A stretch of 64,000 bases of DNA from Desulfoluna spongiiphila (GTDB taxonomy: Bacteria > Desulfobacterota > Desulfobacteria > Desulfobacterales > Desulfolunaceae), in NCBI RefSeq assembly GCF_900101345.1, contig NZ_FMUX01000002.1, positions 62,001 through 126,000 on the forward strand, in the 5' to 3' direction. The position numbers were made by a program, and so were the translations under genes. The number at the start of each line of letters is the position of its first letter. Within the stretch, counting starts at the first letter, position 1. A model generated the notes under the pieces. The model saw nothing but the letters and a program-made list of their open reading frames with translations, was not told where the DNA came from and made no database searches. Shown in pieces: positions 1 through 9,211 of this stretch.

Positions 1-8
1 ACCACACC

Positions 9-386
9 ATGATCAGATGCAACCAACTGTACATATGCGAGCACTGCGGAAATATCGTTGAAATTGTCCAGGCCGGAGGTCCGAAGGTGAGATGCTGCGG
101 GCAGGCCATGACCCTTCTGGAGGAAAACACCCGGGATGCCGCCCAGGAAAAGCATGTGCCCGTGGTGGTTGAGGAAGACGGGGGTATCCGCGTCACCGTG
201 GGCGAGGTGGCTCACCCCATGACTGATGAGCACTGGATTCCCTGGATCGAGGTGATCCAGGGACCGACCATCCTGCGAAAGCACCTTCTGCCCGGTGAAA
301 CACCCGAGGCATTTTTCGCAGGGATCAAAGGACCTGTGGTGGCCAGGGCGTATTGCAACCTGCACGGCCACTGGACAAGGGGGTAA
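9..386 (+). CDS. dfx: Desulfoferrodoxin (class II superoxide reductase)
   Basis: Cytoplasmic superoxide reductase of 125 aa that reduces superoxide to hydrogen peroxide without making oxygen, usually fed electrons by rubredoxin. The N-terminal desulforedoxin domain shows Cys10, Cys13, Cys29 and Cys30 for the Fe(S-Cys)4 centre. The C-terminal domain carries the catalytic iron ligands His49, His69, His75, Cys116 (in YCNLHGHW) and His119, with the Glu47-Lys48 pair before His49. Length and Cys spacing are standard for the family. The frame stays open upstream to the window edge, but the distance from Met1 to the first Cys fits known homologues, so ATG 9 is preferred. The stop lies 2 nt before the ferritin ATG, so the two genes are almost certainly co-translated as an oxidative-stress and iron pair. 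Confidence 0.95.
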   Translation: MIRCNQLYICEHCGNIVEIVQAGGPKVRCCGQAMTLLEENTRDAAQEKHVPVVVEEDGGIRVTVGEVAHPMTDEHWIPWIEVIQGPTILRKHLLPGETPEAFFAGIKGPVVARAYCNLHGHWTRG

Positions 387-388
387 CC

Positions 389-904
389 ATGTTGAAAACA
401 GATGTTGAAGACGCACTGAACCTTCAGTTGAACCGTGAGACCTTTTCCGCCTATCTCTATTTTTCCATGTCCGCGTGGCTGGGCAGCCGGAATTTGACCG
501 GTTTCAGCCACTGGATGTACGCCCAGGGTGTGGAGGAGCTGACCCATGCCCAGAAGTTCTACGACTACATCCAGCAGCGGGGGGGGAGCGTACGCTTAGG
601 GGCCATCGAGGCGCCCAAAGTAGCCTGGGAATCTCCCCTGGCCCTGTTTGAAGAGACCCTTGAGCACGAAGTGTTTGTCACCGGGTCCATCAACGCCCTC
701 GTGGATATTGCCCAGGGCGCTTCGGATCACGCCACCGGGATTTTTCTTCAGTGGTTCGTCACCGAACAGGTGGAAGAAGAGGACAACGTGGAGCAGGTTC
801 TCCAGCGGCTTCGCCTTGTGGGCGATAACCCCTCGGCCCTTCTCATGATGGACCGCGAGATGGCCGGGCGCGCCATGCCCGCTGCACCCACGGCCGCCGA
901 ATAA
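389..904 (+). CDS. ftnA: Bacterial non-haem ferritin
   Basis: Ferritin of 171 aa that oxidises Fe(II) and stores it in a 24-mer shell. All expected ferroxidase ligands are at the positions known for E. coli FtnA: Glu17, Glu50, His53, Glu94, Gln127 and Glu130, plus Tyr24. A longer in-frame start exists at 353, but it would overlap dfx by 34 nt. ATG 389 is preceded by AAGGGGG at the very end of dfx and aligns with family N-termini. Placement behind desulfoferrodoxin makes sense: peroxide made by Dfx plus free iron is dangerous, and ferritin removes the iron. A strong hairpin terminator follows at 972. Confidence 0.95.
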   Translation: MLKTDVEDALNLQLNRETFSAYLYFSMSAWLGSRNLTGFSHWMYAQGVEELTHAQKFYDYIQQRGGSVRLGAIEAPKVAWESPLALFEETLEHEVFVTGSINALVDIAQGASDHATGIFLQWFVTEQVEEEDNVEQVLQRLRLVGDNPSALLMMDREMAGRAMPAAPTAAE

Positions 905-971
905 GGGGCGCAAAAGACGAAAGCGCAGGAAAGGATGCCTCCAGTGGCGAGGTGAGCCACCTCGAAAGCGG

Positions 972-1009
972 AATGCCGCTGTGATTTACCACATCACAGC
1001 GGCATTTTT
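972..1009 (+). terminator. Rho-independent terminator of dfx-ftnA, inside a repeat copy
   Basis: A perfect 14-bp stem (972-985 with 993-1006) closes a 7-nt loop and runs into T5. The hairpin is the outer stem of a reverse-oriented copy of the GCCGCCGGAGGC-type dispersed element (about 931-1009), so here a repeat doubles as terminator. Confidence 0.85.
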
Positions 1010-1617
1010 GTGGGGTTGCGCATGTGTCTTTCCGATGCTGTTCAGTTTTCTTTTGCCTCCGGCGGCCCTGTCGGGGGCTAAACATTTAACCCTCCTTCGC
1101 CCAAGGGTTACGGCGCGATAAGAAAGTTTAACAAACAGGCCTTAAGAATTGTCGGCCTTGATCATCGTTCAGGCCACCTTCACGTTTATCGCACCACCCG
1201 CATCATGAAGCCCGGCAGTATCCTATAACCAACATGGGTTCCCGCCTTCGCGGGAAAGACGGTACAGAGTGTGATGTCCTTCGCACCTCCTCGTCTTCCC
1301 CGGCTGCCCGGTAAAAGGGGCCGGTTGTACCGTTTTGCTGTCCGGCACTTGCCACCTTTCGTATCGTCAAGTGACCGGGGACCCATGTCCGGAATTACAT
1401 GTTCCGTCTGTAGTATGGTGACCAAGGGTAATTCGCGGTTTTTATGGTACTGGCCGAAACGATGACTAAGGCCGAATTGTCCTTGAGTAAATGTCATCTT
1501 AAAGGCGGATGTGATTTGACCCGAGGAACGAGGGGCAAAACGCATCCGCAACCTGCTTTCAAGGTGGCACACCTTGCCGCCGGAGGCCTGCTTTTTACAA
1601 AAACGAGACGAGAGACC
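1010..1617. repeat. Non-coding stretch with a hairpin-type dispersed repeat copy
   Basis: No gene is supported between the ftnA terminator and the APH-like kinase. About 1054-1075 holds a reverse copy of the GCCGCCGGAGGC motif. About 1498-1596 is a forward copy of the full element, made of an outer stem (GCGGATG with CATCCGC), the CCGAGGAACGAGGGG loop segment, the inner hairpin CAAGGTGGCACACCTTG and the GCCGCCGGAGGC end. The reading frame of the following kinase stays open through the repeat, which is why a longer but false start appears at 1444. Confidence 0.7.
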
Positions 1618-2565
1618 ATGGATGAGACAATGATAGGAAAGGCCGCAGGGGCCTGGGGCGTGTCGTTACAGACGCTTCGAAACGAGCTGGTACCTGCCGG
1701 GAGTCCGGAGCGTTCCCTGGGGCGCTGGGTGGTGGAAGGGGCGGACAGTTCCCTTTTTCTTCTGGAGCGCATCGATCCGGCCACGGAACCGCGGAAACGG
1801 GAGATGGCACGGTTTATGGGGCGTTTGGCCTCTGCGGGACTCCCAGTGGCTGCGCCCTGTGCGATCCATGACGACGTCTATTTCGCGACGAAAGGGGGCC
1901 GTCTCTGGCAGCTGACGCCCTTTGTGCAGGGGCTGGCCCTTGATCGGCCCGGTTACACACAGGAGGCATGGCGGGGTGAGGCCCTGGCCGGATTTCTGGT
2001 GGCCCTGCGCACCGCTTGCGCACCCCTTGAGGCCTCTTTTCCGGGGGAGCCCTTTGACCTGCCCGGGTACATCGATACCTTGGTGGGTACCATAAAATCC
2101 CGAAGGCCCAAGGTGGCCGACGCCCTTGGTGAGGCCACCGGGTATCTGGCCGGCCGCCTCTATCCCCACTGGCAGGATCTTCCTACGGCCCTGGCCCACG
2201 GAGATATCCACGGCATCAATATCCTCTGGAAAGAAAAGGGTATCGAAGCCGTCATCGACTGGGAGTTTTTCGGCCACAAGCCCCTGCTTTACGATGTGGC
2301 CAACATGGTCGGTTGCTGCGGCATGGAGACCCCCGATGCCCTTCTTCACGGCCTGGTCCCCACCCTGATCCGCACCCTGCGGCAGGCCGATTTTGCCGAT
2401 GCGAACAGCTGGAATCTTTTACCCGAATGCGTCATGGCCCTGCGCTATGCCTGGCTTTCGGAATGGCTTCGAAAAGACGATACCGAGATGATCAACCTTG
2501 AGCTCTCCTACATCTACCTGTTGATGGACAATCGAGAAAAGATAGCCTCGTCCTGGGGAATGTAA
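1618..2565 (+). CDS. Aminoglycoside phosphotransferase-fold (APH/choline kinase-like) small-molecule kinase
   Basis: Soluble protein of 315 aa with the APH-family ATP-dependent kinase fold. Visible are the catalytic-loop signature HGDIHGINIL and the following metal-binding segment VIDWEFFGHKPLLYDVAN; the N-lobe is less conserved. Homologues phosphorylate hydroxyl groups of small molecules (homoserine, choline, sugars, aminoglycosides), and the substrate cannot be told from sequence. The frame is open back to 1444, but that extension translates a dispersed repeat; ATG 1618 directly follows the repeat and gives a normal length. It stands alone and converges on the DUF255 gene. There is no reason in context to call it antibiotic resistance. 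Confidence 0.8.
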   Translation: MDETMIGKAAGAWGVSLQTLRNELVPAGSPERSLGRWVVEGADSSLFLLERIDPATEPRKREMARFMGRLASAGLPVAAPCAIHDDVYFATKGGRLWQLTPFVQGLALDRPGYTQEAWRGEALAGFLVALRTACAPLEASFPGEPFDLPGYIDTLVGTIKSRRPKVADALGEATGYLAGRLYPHWQDLPTALAHGDIHGINILWKEKGIEAVIDWEFFGHKPLLYDVANMVGCCGMETPDALLHGLVPTLIRTLRQADFADANSWNLLPECVMALRYAWLSEWLRKDDTEMINLELSYIYLLMDNREKIASSWGM

Positions 2566-2690
2566 GACGGGATCGCGCCCGTGGTTGACGGCCGCAGGGT
2601 ACCTGATGTTTCACGATCCATATCGCCATACCCCATGCCTTCGACCGGCGAATCAGATGGGATGAATCCGCTCGGTTGAAAGCCCCGGGG

Positions 2691-2714
2691 CCCGTAGGGT
2701 GCGTTCTGCGCACC
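2691..2714. repeat. TAGGGTGC palindromic repeat (REP-like)
   Basis: CCCGTAGGGTGCGTTCTGCGCACC is an imperfect palindrome of a type scattered through many bacterial genomes. Here it lies between convergent genes. The same motif returns at 6883-6907, 6973-6996 and about 32985-33100. Confidence 0.7.
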
Positions 2715-2817
2715 AGAACCGAAGCGTAACGATCCCCGAAACAGCCACTGTCACGATGGCCCAGCTTGTCGGTCGATAGGTCTCGCGCAAAAGACGAATA
2801 CACAATTCCAATAAAAA

Positions 2818-2910
2818 TGCTGCTGTGATTTGACCCGAGGAACGAGGGGGAAATCACAGCAGCAATCCGCTTTCAAGGTGGCACACCTTGCCGCCGGGGG
2901 CTGCTTTTAA
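2818..2910 (+). repeat. Hairpin-type dispersed repeat, probable bidirectional terminator
   Basis: The outer stem is a perfect 14-bp inverted repeat (2818-2831 with 2851-2864). It is followed by the inner hairpin and the GCCGCCGGGGGC end seen in the other copies. The element sits between the convergent kinase and DUF255 genes, where a two-way terminator is expected. The stem sequence differs completely from the copies at 1498 and 59566 while pairing is kept. Confidence 0.7.
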
Positions 2911-2927
2911 GGCGCTGAATAGTAACT

Positions 2928-5105
2928 TTATTTTTTACCATTTCCCAAAACCGCCTGCCCGAATGCTGCCGGATCCGATACCGGGAGACCGCAGGTGCCC
3001 TCTCTGCAGGGGTACAGGGTGGGCGCACCATCCTGTGTGGTTTTGCCTTTGAGGGCGGGCAGGTGTGTCTCAATGCTTTTTACATGTTCCCCTTCCCGGA
3101 AGGGCGCTGTGACGGCATAGGGGGCGTAGAGCGCTGCCAGGGTGCTGACGGCCTCGGTGTCTGTGGGCGACGGTGCCTCCGGCAGGAGGAGGACCAGGGC
3201 CTGGGGCTCTGCAAGGTGGAAATCCAGGGCAGAAATCAGGCTTGCATAGGGGGCCGGGGACTGGCCGGTGTCGATGAAGGCCGAGACGGTGCCCAGGGCT
3301 TTTTTGAGCAGAGCTGTGTCTGCGGTGAGGGTGTAGAGCCTGAACAGGTTCATGGCGGCCACGCTGTTCCCCGAGGGGATGGCCCCGTCCGTGCCGGGTT
3401 TTTCCCGGGTGATGAGGGCCTCTCCGTCGCTGCCGGTCATAAAATACCCGCCCTCTTCAGAGGCAAAGAGTCGGTCGGTTTCGCTCTGGAGGTCAAGGGC
3501 CCGGGTGAGCCAGGTGACCTCCTCTGTTGCTTCAAAAAGGTCGATGAAACCTGCTGTTACAAAAGCGTGGTCCTCCAGGAATCCAAAAGGTCCCAAACCC
3601 TCCAGGCGGCTGCGGTGGAGTCTTGCCTCGCGGGTCAGGTGGGACAGGACAAAGCCTGCGGTGCGTTCAGCGGCTGCGAGGTACTCCTGATTGCCAAAGA
3701 CCCGGCCGGCCCTGGCAAAGGCGGAGATGGTCAGGCCGTTCCATGCGGCGATGATTTTTTTGTCGGTAAGGGGCGCTTGCCTGGCGGTTCGGGCTGCGCG
3801 CAAGAGTTCCCGGGCTTTGTCCGTAAGGGCTTCCAGCTCAGAGTCAGATATGCCGTGTTTAGCGGCTGTTTCCGAGATGCTTCTTCGGATGTGAGGAATG
3901 TACCGACCTTCGAAATGGGGCGCCCCGGTGAGGCTGAAATGATCCAGGACCGGTGCCCAGGCATCGCCGGGCAGGGCGGCATCGAGCTCGGCTTTGCTCC
4001 AGGTGAAGAAATACCCTTCCTCTTTGTCCCCGGTCGGGGTGAGGGAGTCGGCGTCCGTGGCGGAGTAGAAGCCCCCTGCGGGAGACTCCATCTCCCGCAG
4101 GAGGTAACCCAGGGTGGTCTCGGCCACTTTTTTGAACCGGGGGTTGCCCGTGGCCAGGAACCCTTCCACGTAGGCAGAGGCGAGGAGGGCGTTGTCGTAG
4201 AGCATTTTTTCAAAGTGGGGGACCAGCCACCTGGCGTCGGTGCTGTAGCGGTGGAATCCGCCCCCTGCCTGGTCGTGGATGCCCCCGTCGGCCATGGCCG
4301 TGAGGGTGTGTTCCGCCATGTGGCGGTATGTACCGGTGCCGGTGCGCAGGTGGGCGCGCAGGAGAAGCTGCACGGGCAGGGTGGAGGGAAACTTGGGTGC
4401 TCCCCTGGTGCCCCCGAAGCTCGGGTCGTAACTCTCGGCAAACAAGGCGATGGCCTTGTCCACCCACGCCCTGTCGGGCAGGGGCCCGCCGCCACCACCT
4501 TCGCCCAGGCGGTGAAGGGCCTGGGTGAGCTGCTGGGCGGATTGATCGATTTTTCCCTTTTCGTTTTCGTAAACCTCGGAGAGGCCTTTCAACACGGTGA
4601 AAAATCCCGGATGGGGAGGGCGGTCCCCGTCCCGGGCCGGAAAATAGGTGCCCCCGTAAAAGGGTTTGCCTTCGGGGGTCAAAAAGACATTCAGGGGCCA
4701 GCCCCCACGGCCTGTGAGCATCTGCACCGCGCCCATGTAGATGGCGTCGATGTCCGGGCGTTCTTCTCTATCCACCTTCACCGGTACGAAATGGGTGTTG
4801 AGAAACTCGGCGATCCCCACGTCTTCAAAGGATTCTTCCTCCATGACATGGCACCAGTGGCAGGTGGCGTAGCCGATGCTGACAAAGAGGGGGCGGTTGG
4901 TCTCTTTTGCCAGGGCCACGGCCTCGTCTCCCCAGGGGTACCAGTTCACTGGGTTGTGGGCGTGCTGCAGGAGGTAGGGGCTCTCTTCAAGGAAGAGCCG
5001 GTTTGTGTAGATGGCCGTACCGTCGGGGTTCAGGTGCCGGGTGCGCGGGGTGTATTCCGGGCCTCGGGTATTTGTTTTTTCTTTGATGCGGGCGTCAAGG
5101 CTCAT
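2928..5105 (-). CDS. Thioredoxin-fold DUF255 protein (YyaL / SPATA20 family)
   Basis: Protein of 725 aa with an N-terminal DUF255 thioredoxin-like domain (about residues 30-190) followed by an (alpha/alpha)6-type glycosidase-fold region, as usual for YyaL/SPATA20 proteins. The family-defining CHWCH motif is at Cys82-Cys85, and the invariant NPVNWYPWG is just upstream. The exact reaction of the family is not established; a redox or nucleotide/sugar-related role has been suggested. No signal peptide is present, so it should be cytoplasmic. It is a single-gene unit converging with the kinase. A 687-aa frame lies antisense to it, but that is a GC-bias shadow. Confidence 0.92.
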   Translation of the reverse strand: MSLDARIKEKTNTRGPEYTPRTRHLNPDGTAIYTNRLFLEESPYLLQHAHNPVNWYPWGDEAVALAKETNRPLFVSIGYATCHWCHVMEEESFEDVGIAEFLNTHFVPVKVDREERPDIDAIYMGAVQMLTGRGGWPLNVFLTPEGKPFYGGTYFPARDGDRPPHPGFFTVLKGLSEVYENEKGKIDQSAQQLTQALHRLGEGGGGGPLPDRAWVDKAIALFAESYDPSFGGTRGAPKFPSTLPVQLLLRAHLRTGTGTYRHMAEHTLTAMADGGIHDQAGGGFHRYSTDARWLVPHFEKMLYDNALLASAYVEGFLATGNPRFKKVAETTLGYLLREMESPAGGFYSATDADSLTPTGDKEEGYFFTWSKAELDAALPGDAWAPVLDHFSLTGAPHFEGRYIPHIRRSISETAAKHGISDSELEALTDKARELLRAARTARQAPLTDKKIIAAWNGLTISAFARAGRVFGNQEYLAAAERTAGFVLSHLTREARLHRSRLEGLGPFGFLEDHAFVTAGFIDLFEATEEVTWLTRALDLQSETDRLFASEEGGYFMTGSDGEALITREKPGTDGAIPSGNSVAAMNLFRLYTLTADTALLKKALGTVSAFIDTGQSPAPYASLISALDFHLAEPQALVLLLPEAPSPTDTEAVSTLAALYAPYAVTAPFREGEHVKSIETHLPALKGKTTQDGAPTLYPCREGTCGLPVSDPAAFGQAVLGNGKK

Positions 5106-5808
5106 GGTGGCTTTTCCTTATATTAAGGTGAAAAGGCGGTCGCCCCTTGCTTGCCATGTGTCGGACAGACAGGGTGAGAAAGGCCCATGGTGACGACGGG
5201 CTCTGCCGTTCAGGCATGGGAAAGCAAGGGGTGCCAGGGTGGAAAAAACACGGACACCTTCATCATGGGGCCAGGGACAGGTTTGATTCACGGCGGGTTA
5301 TGTTGGAATGCGTAACAACCGAGAATGTTTGCCCTCCCAGGCCCATGCCATCCAGCCACCCTTGCGGGGTGTGGACCGCCTGGGAATAAAAATGCAAGAT
5401 AAGGACCAGGCCGGAAAAAAAGTGACCGGCCCGTCGTATCATTGACAGTTCAGCCCAGCCGTTGGACACTGAGTCGGTGTTCATCACCCGGAACTGTCCC
5501 GGAGACAGGTGACACGTGAGACAGAATCATCTCACCTGTGCGGTGTGATGCACTTTTTTTCCTGCCGTTGAAATCAAAGATCACGAATCAAGTTGAAAGC
5601 TTGTGCCCTCAATATGACTCTCCCAAAGAGGGCTGGCATATTTTTTGATATGTATGAAGGGCGCAACGAACCGAGCATGGCCTGCCGCCTTGTTTGCGTA
5701 TCATACAATCGGCCATCAGCCTGTGGCTTTTGGCCTGCATGTTTTTTGATATTGTTCTGATGGGCCACGCCTCACCCGCGTGGGCCACAAACCATGAAAG
5801 GAGATACC
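5106..5808. other. Intergenic region before the rubredoxin, no gene supported
   Basis: This 700-bp stretch separates the divergent DUF255 and rubredoxin genes and must hold both promoters. An 8-bp inverted repeat (about 5503-5510 with 5533-5540) is followed by GTGC...GCAC and T7 near 5553, which could act as a weak terminator or attenuator. A frame from 5694 resembles a signal peptide but runs into the rubredoxin in the wrong frame and is not called. Confidence 0.4.
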
Positions 5809-5988
5809 ATGAGTCAGCCCCACGAGATGTTCCAGTGCCAGATCGCCAACTGCGGATGCATTTACAACCCCGACAAAGGGGACCGAAAGGGCAAAATCGC
5901 CAAGGGCACCGCCTTTGAAGACCTGCCCGAGGATTGGAAGTGCCCGGTGTGCGGGGCGAGTAAGAAAGCCTTTAAAGCCTTGGGGTAG
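5809..5988 (+). CDS. Rubredoxin, type II (CX4C spacing)
   Basis: Small cytoplasmic electron carrier of 59 aa with one Fe(S-Cys)4 site. The C-terminal pair is standard (Cys45-Pro-Val-Cys48-Gly). The N-terminal pair is Cys10-X4-Cys15-Gly instead of the usual CX2CG, an insertion known from a second rubredoxin type in sulfate reducers. An extra Cys17 follows. The start is fixed by AAAGGAG eight bases before ATG 5809. The likely partners are the superoxide reductase and oxygen or peroxide reductases, although the gene stands alone here. Confidence 0.93.
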   Translation: MSQPHEMFQCQIANCGCIYNPDKGDRKGKIAKGTAFEDLPEDWKCPVCGASKKAFKALG

Positions 5989-6193
5989 GTGTGAGGTTAT
6001 AGGGGAAAAAGGTCATAGGTATATTAGGTAAATAGGGGAGTAGGGAATAGGGGTGGCTGTTGTATCCATCCCTGGCCGTGGATTTGTTTGGGAAAAAGTT
6101 CACCCGGTGCCGTGAACAAGGTTGAAAGTACGTTGTTCGGGCAACGGGTGAAGCCGAAAGGTTGTCTACCATTTTAATATGCAAGGAGGACCC

Positions 6194-6823
6194 ATGGATT
6201 TTTCCGACGTTGTTGCCACCCGTCGTGCGGTTAATTATTTTGATTCCACGCGGGACGTATCCGATGCCCTGTTGAGAGAGGTTGTGGAGATGGCCGCCAC
6301 CACCCCGTCGTCCTTTAACCTCCAACCCTGGAGCCTTATGGTCCTGCGGGGCGAAGAGGAGAAGATGCGGCTCCGCAAGCAGGCCATGGGCCAGGCCAAG
6401 GTGAGCGAAGCCCCGGTGACCCTCATCGTTCTGGCCGACCGCAGGGGGTGGGCCCCGGGTACCCCCTTTGCCGAGAAAAATTTTCAGGAGATGATCAAAG
6501 CCGGGGCCATGACCGAAGACCGGCGGGACTGGTTTGCCAAGGCCTGCACCAACCTCTACGGCACCTCCGAAGAGTCCCAGGTCGCCTTTGCCACCAAAAA
6601 TACCGGCTTTTTTACCATGGCCCTGATGCTCGCCGCCCGGAGCAGGGGCCTTCATACCCATCCCATGGACGGTTTTTCCCGGGAGGGGGTGATGAAGGAG
6701 TTCAACATCCCCGATCATTACTGGATTCCCCTTCTCATGGCCGTGGGATACTTCAACGAAGAGAAAGAGCTCGCCCCGCCCAAGTGGCGCAAAACCTACG
6801 ACGAGATCGTGGTGACATTTTAA
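6194..6823 (+). CDS. Nitroreductase family FMN oxidoreductase
   Basis: Protein of 209 aa matching the NADPH-dependent nitroreductase fold. It has the N-terminal TRRAVNYFD segment (FMN phosphate binding), PSSFNLQPW around residue 40 and a C-terminal basic stretch. The family reduces nitro groups, quinones or flavins, or carries out unrelated flavin chemistry; substrate not deducible. ATG 6194 is chosen over 6179 because AAGGAGG lies at ideal distance. Single gene; a REP-like inverted pair follows. Confidence 0.88.
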   Translation: MDFSDVVATRRAVNYFDSTRDVSDALLREVVEMAATTPSSFNLQPWSLMVLRGEEEKMRLRKQAMGQAKVSEAPVTLIVLADRRGWAPGTPFAEKNFQEMIKAGAMTEDRRDWFAKACTNLYGTSEESQVAFATKNTGFFTMALMLAARSRGLHTHPMDGFSREGVMKEFNIPDHYWIPLLMAVGYFNEEKELAPPKWRKTYDEIVVTF

Positions 6824-6882
6824 ATAGACCCGCCGAATGACCGGATGCGATTGCGCAACCCAACACCACCGGAAGCGCCGGG

Positions 6883-6996
6883 TCCCGTAGGGTGCGTTCT
6901 ACGCACCAGAACCGGCGGGCAACGATTCTTGGAAGGCATCCCAAAAACCAGGGTCGTTGGTTGCTCAACCCTGGTGCACGGAGTGCACCCTACGGG
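6883..6996. repeat. Inverted pair of TAGGGTGC palindromes
   Basis: CCCGTAGGGTGCGTTC (from 6884) and GGTGCACGGAGTGCACCCTACGGG reversed (6973-6996) face each other across about 65 bp and can form one long hairpin. The flanking sequence (GTCACGATGGCCC near 7016) also occurs after the copy at 2691 (near 2751), so the repeat unit is longer than the palindrome. Confidence 0.65.
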
Positions 6997-7163
6997 GTGG
7001 CGGCTGGCGACCATCGTCACGATGGCCCGACTTGCCATGAACCAAAGGGTGTGGAAAAAAGCCGCACAGGAGTGCGGCGCTCCACAGCCCCCCCCTGTGT
7101 CGCGCCAACCGGCGGGAGCCCGTGTACATTGTGTTTTTTTCAAATGAATGAAGGACGGATTGG

Positions 7164-7955
7164 TTGAATAAAAAAGAGAAAGCCCTGAAAGCCCGGCTGG
7201 ACGACCTCCATGACCAGTGGAACCGACGTGAGTACGTGAGCCCGGATCCCCTGGAGACCCTTTACGATTACGAGGACCCCCTGGACCGCGAGGTGGTGGG
7301 AATGGTGGCCTCGGGCCTGGCCTACGGGCGCGTGGCCCAGATCCTCATCAGCGTTCGCAGGGTCCTCGGGGTGATGGGGCCGTCTCCCCGGGGCTGGCTG
7401 CTTGCTAACGACCCTGCCGGGATCGAGGCGGCCTGCACGGGCTTTGTCCACCGCTTTACCAAAGACACCCATATGGCCGCGCTTCTCGTGGGCATCCGGG
7501 AAGCGCTCCTCACCCACGGCTCTCTGAAGGATTGTTTTCTCTCCGGGTATGATGCTCGGGACACGACCCTCCTGCCCGCCTTGTCTGCCTACGCAAAAAC
7601 CATAAAAAGCCATCGTGATCTTCCCGGCCACCTCCTCTCGGACCCCGACGGCAAAAGTGCCTGCAAAAAGGCAAACCTCTTCCTGCGCTGGATGGTCCGG
7701 TGCGACGAGGTCGATCCCGGGGGCTGGCACGATGCCCTCCCTTCCGCAAAGCTCATCATTCCCATCGACACCCACATGCACAAAATCTCCCTGGCCTTAG
7801 GGCTCACCACCCGCAAGGCCGCTGACCTCAAAACCGCCGTTGAAGTGACAAGCCGCCTTGCCCGCCTCTGCCCCGAAGACCCCACCCGGTACGATTTTGC
7901 CCTGACCCGATTCGGGATCCGAGGCGAACTGGAACTGAGCGAGCTGCTGGGGTAG
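7164..7955 (+). CDS. TIGR02757 (DUF2400) family protein
   Basis: Protein of 263 aa recognised by the family pattern: an N-terminal DPLETLYDYEDPLDREVVG region, a central AYGRVAQIL helix and the C-terminal IIPIDTHMHKISLALGLT motif followed by DFALTRFGIRGE. Members resemble helix-hairpin-helix DNA-glycosylase-type helical folds, but no activity is established as far as I know. The start is TTG 7164, with AAGGA at 7151-7155; no in-frame ATG fits. Soluble, single gene. Confidence 0.85.
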   Translation: MNKKEKALKARLDDLHDQWNRREYVSPDPLETLYDYEDPLDREVVGMVASGLAYGRVAQILISVRRVLGVMGPSPRGWLLANDPAGIEAACTGFVHRFTKDTHMAALLVGIREALLTHGSLKDCFLSGYDARDTTLLPALSAYAKTIKSHRDLPGHLLSDPDGKSACKKANLFLRWMVRCDEVDPGGWHDALPSAKLIIPIDTHMHKISLALGLTTRKAADLKTAVEVTSRLARLCPEDPTRYDFALTRFGIRGELELSELLG

Positions 7956-8437
7956 TACCTCCGGCGGCTCTGCCGTGGGCAAGGTTTTGAAACGTTGGGC
8001 AAACAGCCATTCAACAAGCTTGCCCTTTGTGTCCTGTATCAAAGGCGAATGTGAGTCAGAGAGTAAACCCAAGCATGGAGCCCCGGTCATATGGGACTTC
8101 ACAGGTTGGCGACTATTAAAGACAGATGTGTCCCGCTTCTGTTCCGTGAGAGTGAAAAGTTGGGGAAGACAAGGCACACAGGTATCATTTTTTCTCTGCG
8201 CATCATCGCGGACAACTGCCATCCGTTTTTCGGTTTGGAAAAGTGAGCATGGCCAGGGGCCAGGTACAAGCAGATCGGGTTACCGGATCATCCTTTTTTG
8301 GAGGGGACTCACATCTTGCGGCGTGATCCGTTTCATAGGGGAAATACCGGTGGAAGGGTAGATAAGCTTGCGCATGGACCTTCGGCATTGCTTCGGTGCG
8401 GGAACGCGCAGATAACAAGATAGAAAAGGAATCGGTC
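7956..8437. other. Intergenic region, no gene supported
   Basis: About 7957-7990 holds a reversed remnant of the GCCGCCGGAGGC element. The rest has open frames up to 128 codons but no ribosome-binding site or recognisable protein pattern, so I see nothing further in it. Confidence 0.4.
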
Positions 8438-8725
8438 ATGGATAAGAAGATCGTGGTTTACAGGTACGTGGGCGACAACGGGGAGATTACAACCATCAAT
8501 GCCTTTTTCAAAGAAGACAAGTTGGTGGTGGAGGGCTGTGATACAGGCTCTTCGGTGAAGGCCTTTTCCGGGGACCGGGATGACGGGTACTGGTTGTCTG
8601 CGGATAGAAAGGCTTGTCCGGGCAATATCCTGGAGATCCTGAAGGGCGGTTTCCGGAGTTTTACAGGAATCAAGGCGTGGTTTGATGAGCAGCAGATTGA
8701 CTACGACGTCATTTCGTATGCTTGA
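8438..8725 (+). CDS. Small conserved-looking hypothetical protein
   Basis: Acidic soluble protein of 95 aa, with no signal peptide, membrane segment or metal motif. ATG 8438 follows AAAAGGAA at good distance, and codon use is like the neighbouring core genes, so it is probably expressed. Not recognised. The sequence alternates short strands and turns and may be a single small alpha/beta domain. A 252-bp MITE-like element begins 13 bp after the stop. Confidence 0.6.
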   Translation: MDKKIVVYRYVGDNGEITTINAFFKEDKLVVEGCDTGSSVKAFSGDRDDGYWLSADRKACPGNILEILKGGFRSFTGIKAWFDEQQIDYDVISYA

Positions 8726-8738
8726 TGCCTGCAGACCT

Positions 8739-8990
8739 TTAACCCGGATATTTCATGAGAAAACAATCGCCCCCAATATATCAGATGTCTTTACAACTGG
8801 TTACTGAGAAAAATTGAGATATTTTAAAAATACAAAATGTAATTCACCGTTTTCTGCTCGATTTTCTCACCCTTCGGGCGAGCCGAGTGCACTCATCTTC
8901 TGCGTTATCAAAGCTTTGAGGTAAACCACTACATCTGCAGCTCTGATGCCTTGAATATGAGTGCACTCGACTCGTGAATATCAAGGTTAA
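8739..8990 (+). repeat. About 250-bp MITE-like element, copy 1
   Basis: It begins TTAACCCGGATATTTCATGAG and ends with an imperfect inverse of it (8971-8990). Inside are CCCTTCGGG and a 17-bp inverted repeat around CGAGTGCACTC (8884-8900 with 8953-8969, one mismatch). Further copies lie at 33935-34187 (reversed), 44238-44352 (partial) and 44763-45004. Confidence 0.8.
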
Positions 8991-9211
8991 GTACCGCATA
9001 CGCCACATTGAGGAAAAGGGAGCCTATTTGATACCCTGGATTATGCCGTATACGGTCCCTTGGGTCGTGCTGATTGTGTCAAGGTGCCTAAAAACCACAG
9101 GAATTGTGTTTTGGCATGGAAGTTGGTTTTCGAAAAGGGCAGACATGGCCCTTTTGCAGCGTGAAGGGGTCGGAAACCATGACGCGGATCGACGGCACAA
9201 AGGAGGAGACA

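Noticed and set aside
1186-1572. Minus-strand 128-codon frame sharing a peptide with the frame at 59546-60067
   Set aside because: The shared peptide comes from translating the same hairpin-type dispersed repeat, not from a protein family.
3063-5126. 687-codon plus-strand frame opposite the DUF255 gene
   Set aside because: Antisense to a clear DUF255 protein in high-GC DNA; its translation is Gly/Val-rich without any family pattern or ribosome-binding site.
5694-5918. ORF starting with a signal-peptide-like sequence before the rubredoxin
   Set aside because: Overlaps the rubredoxin gene out of frame and has no ribosome-binding site; the hydrophobic start is probably chance.
7975-8361. 128-codon plus-strand frame after TIGR02757
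   Set aside because: No start signal, atypical composition, begins in a repeat remnant; not convincing as a gene.
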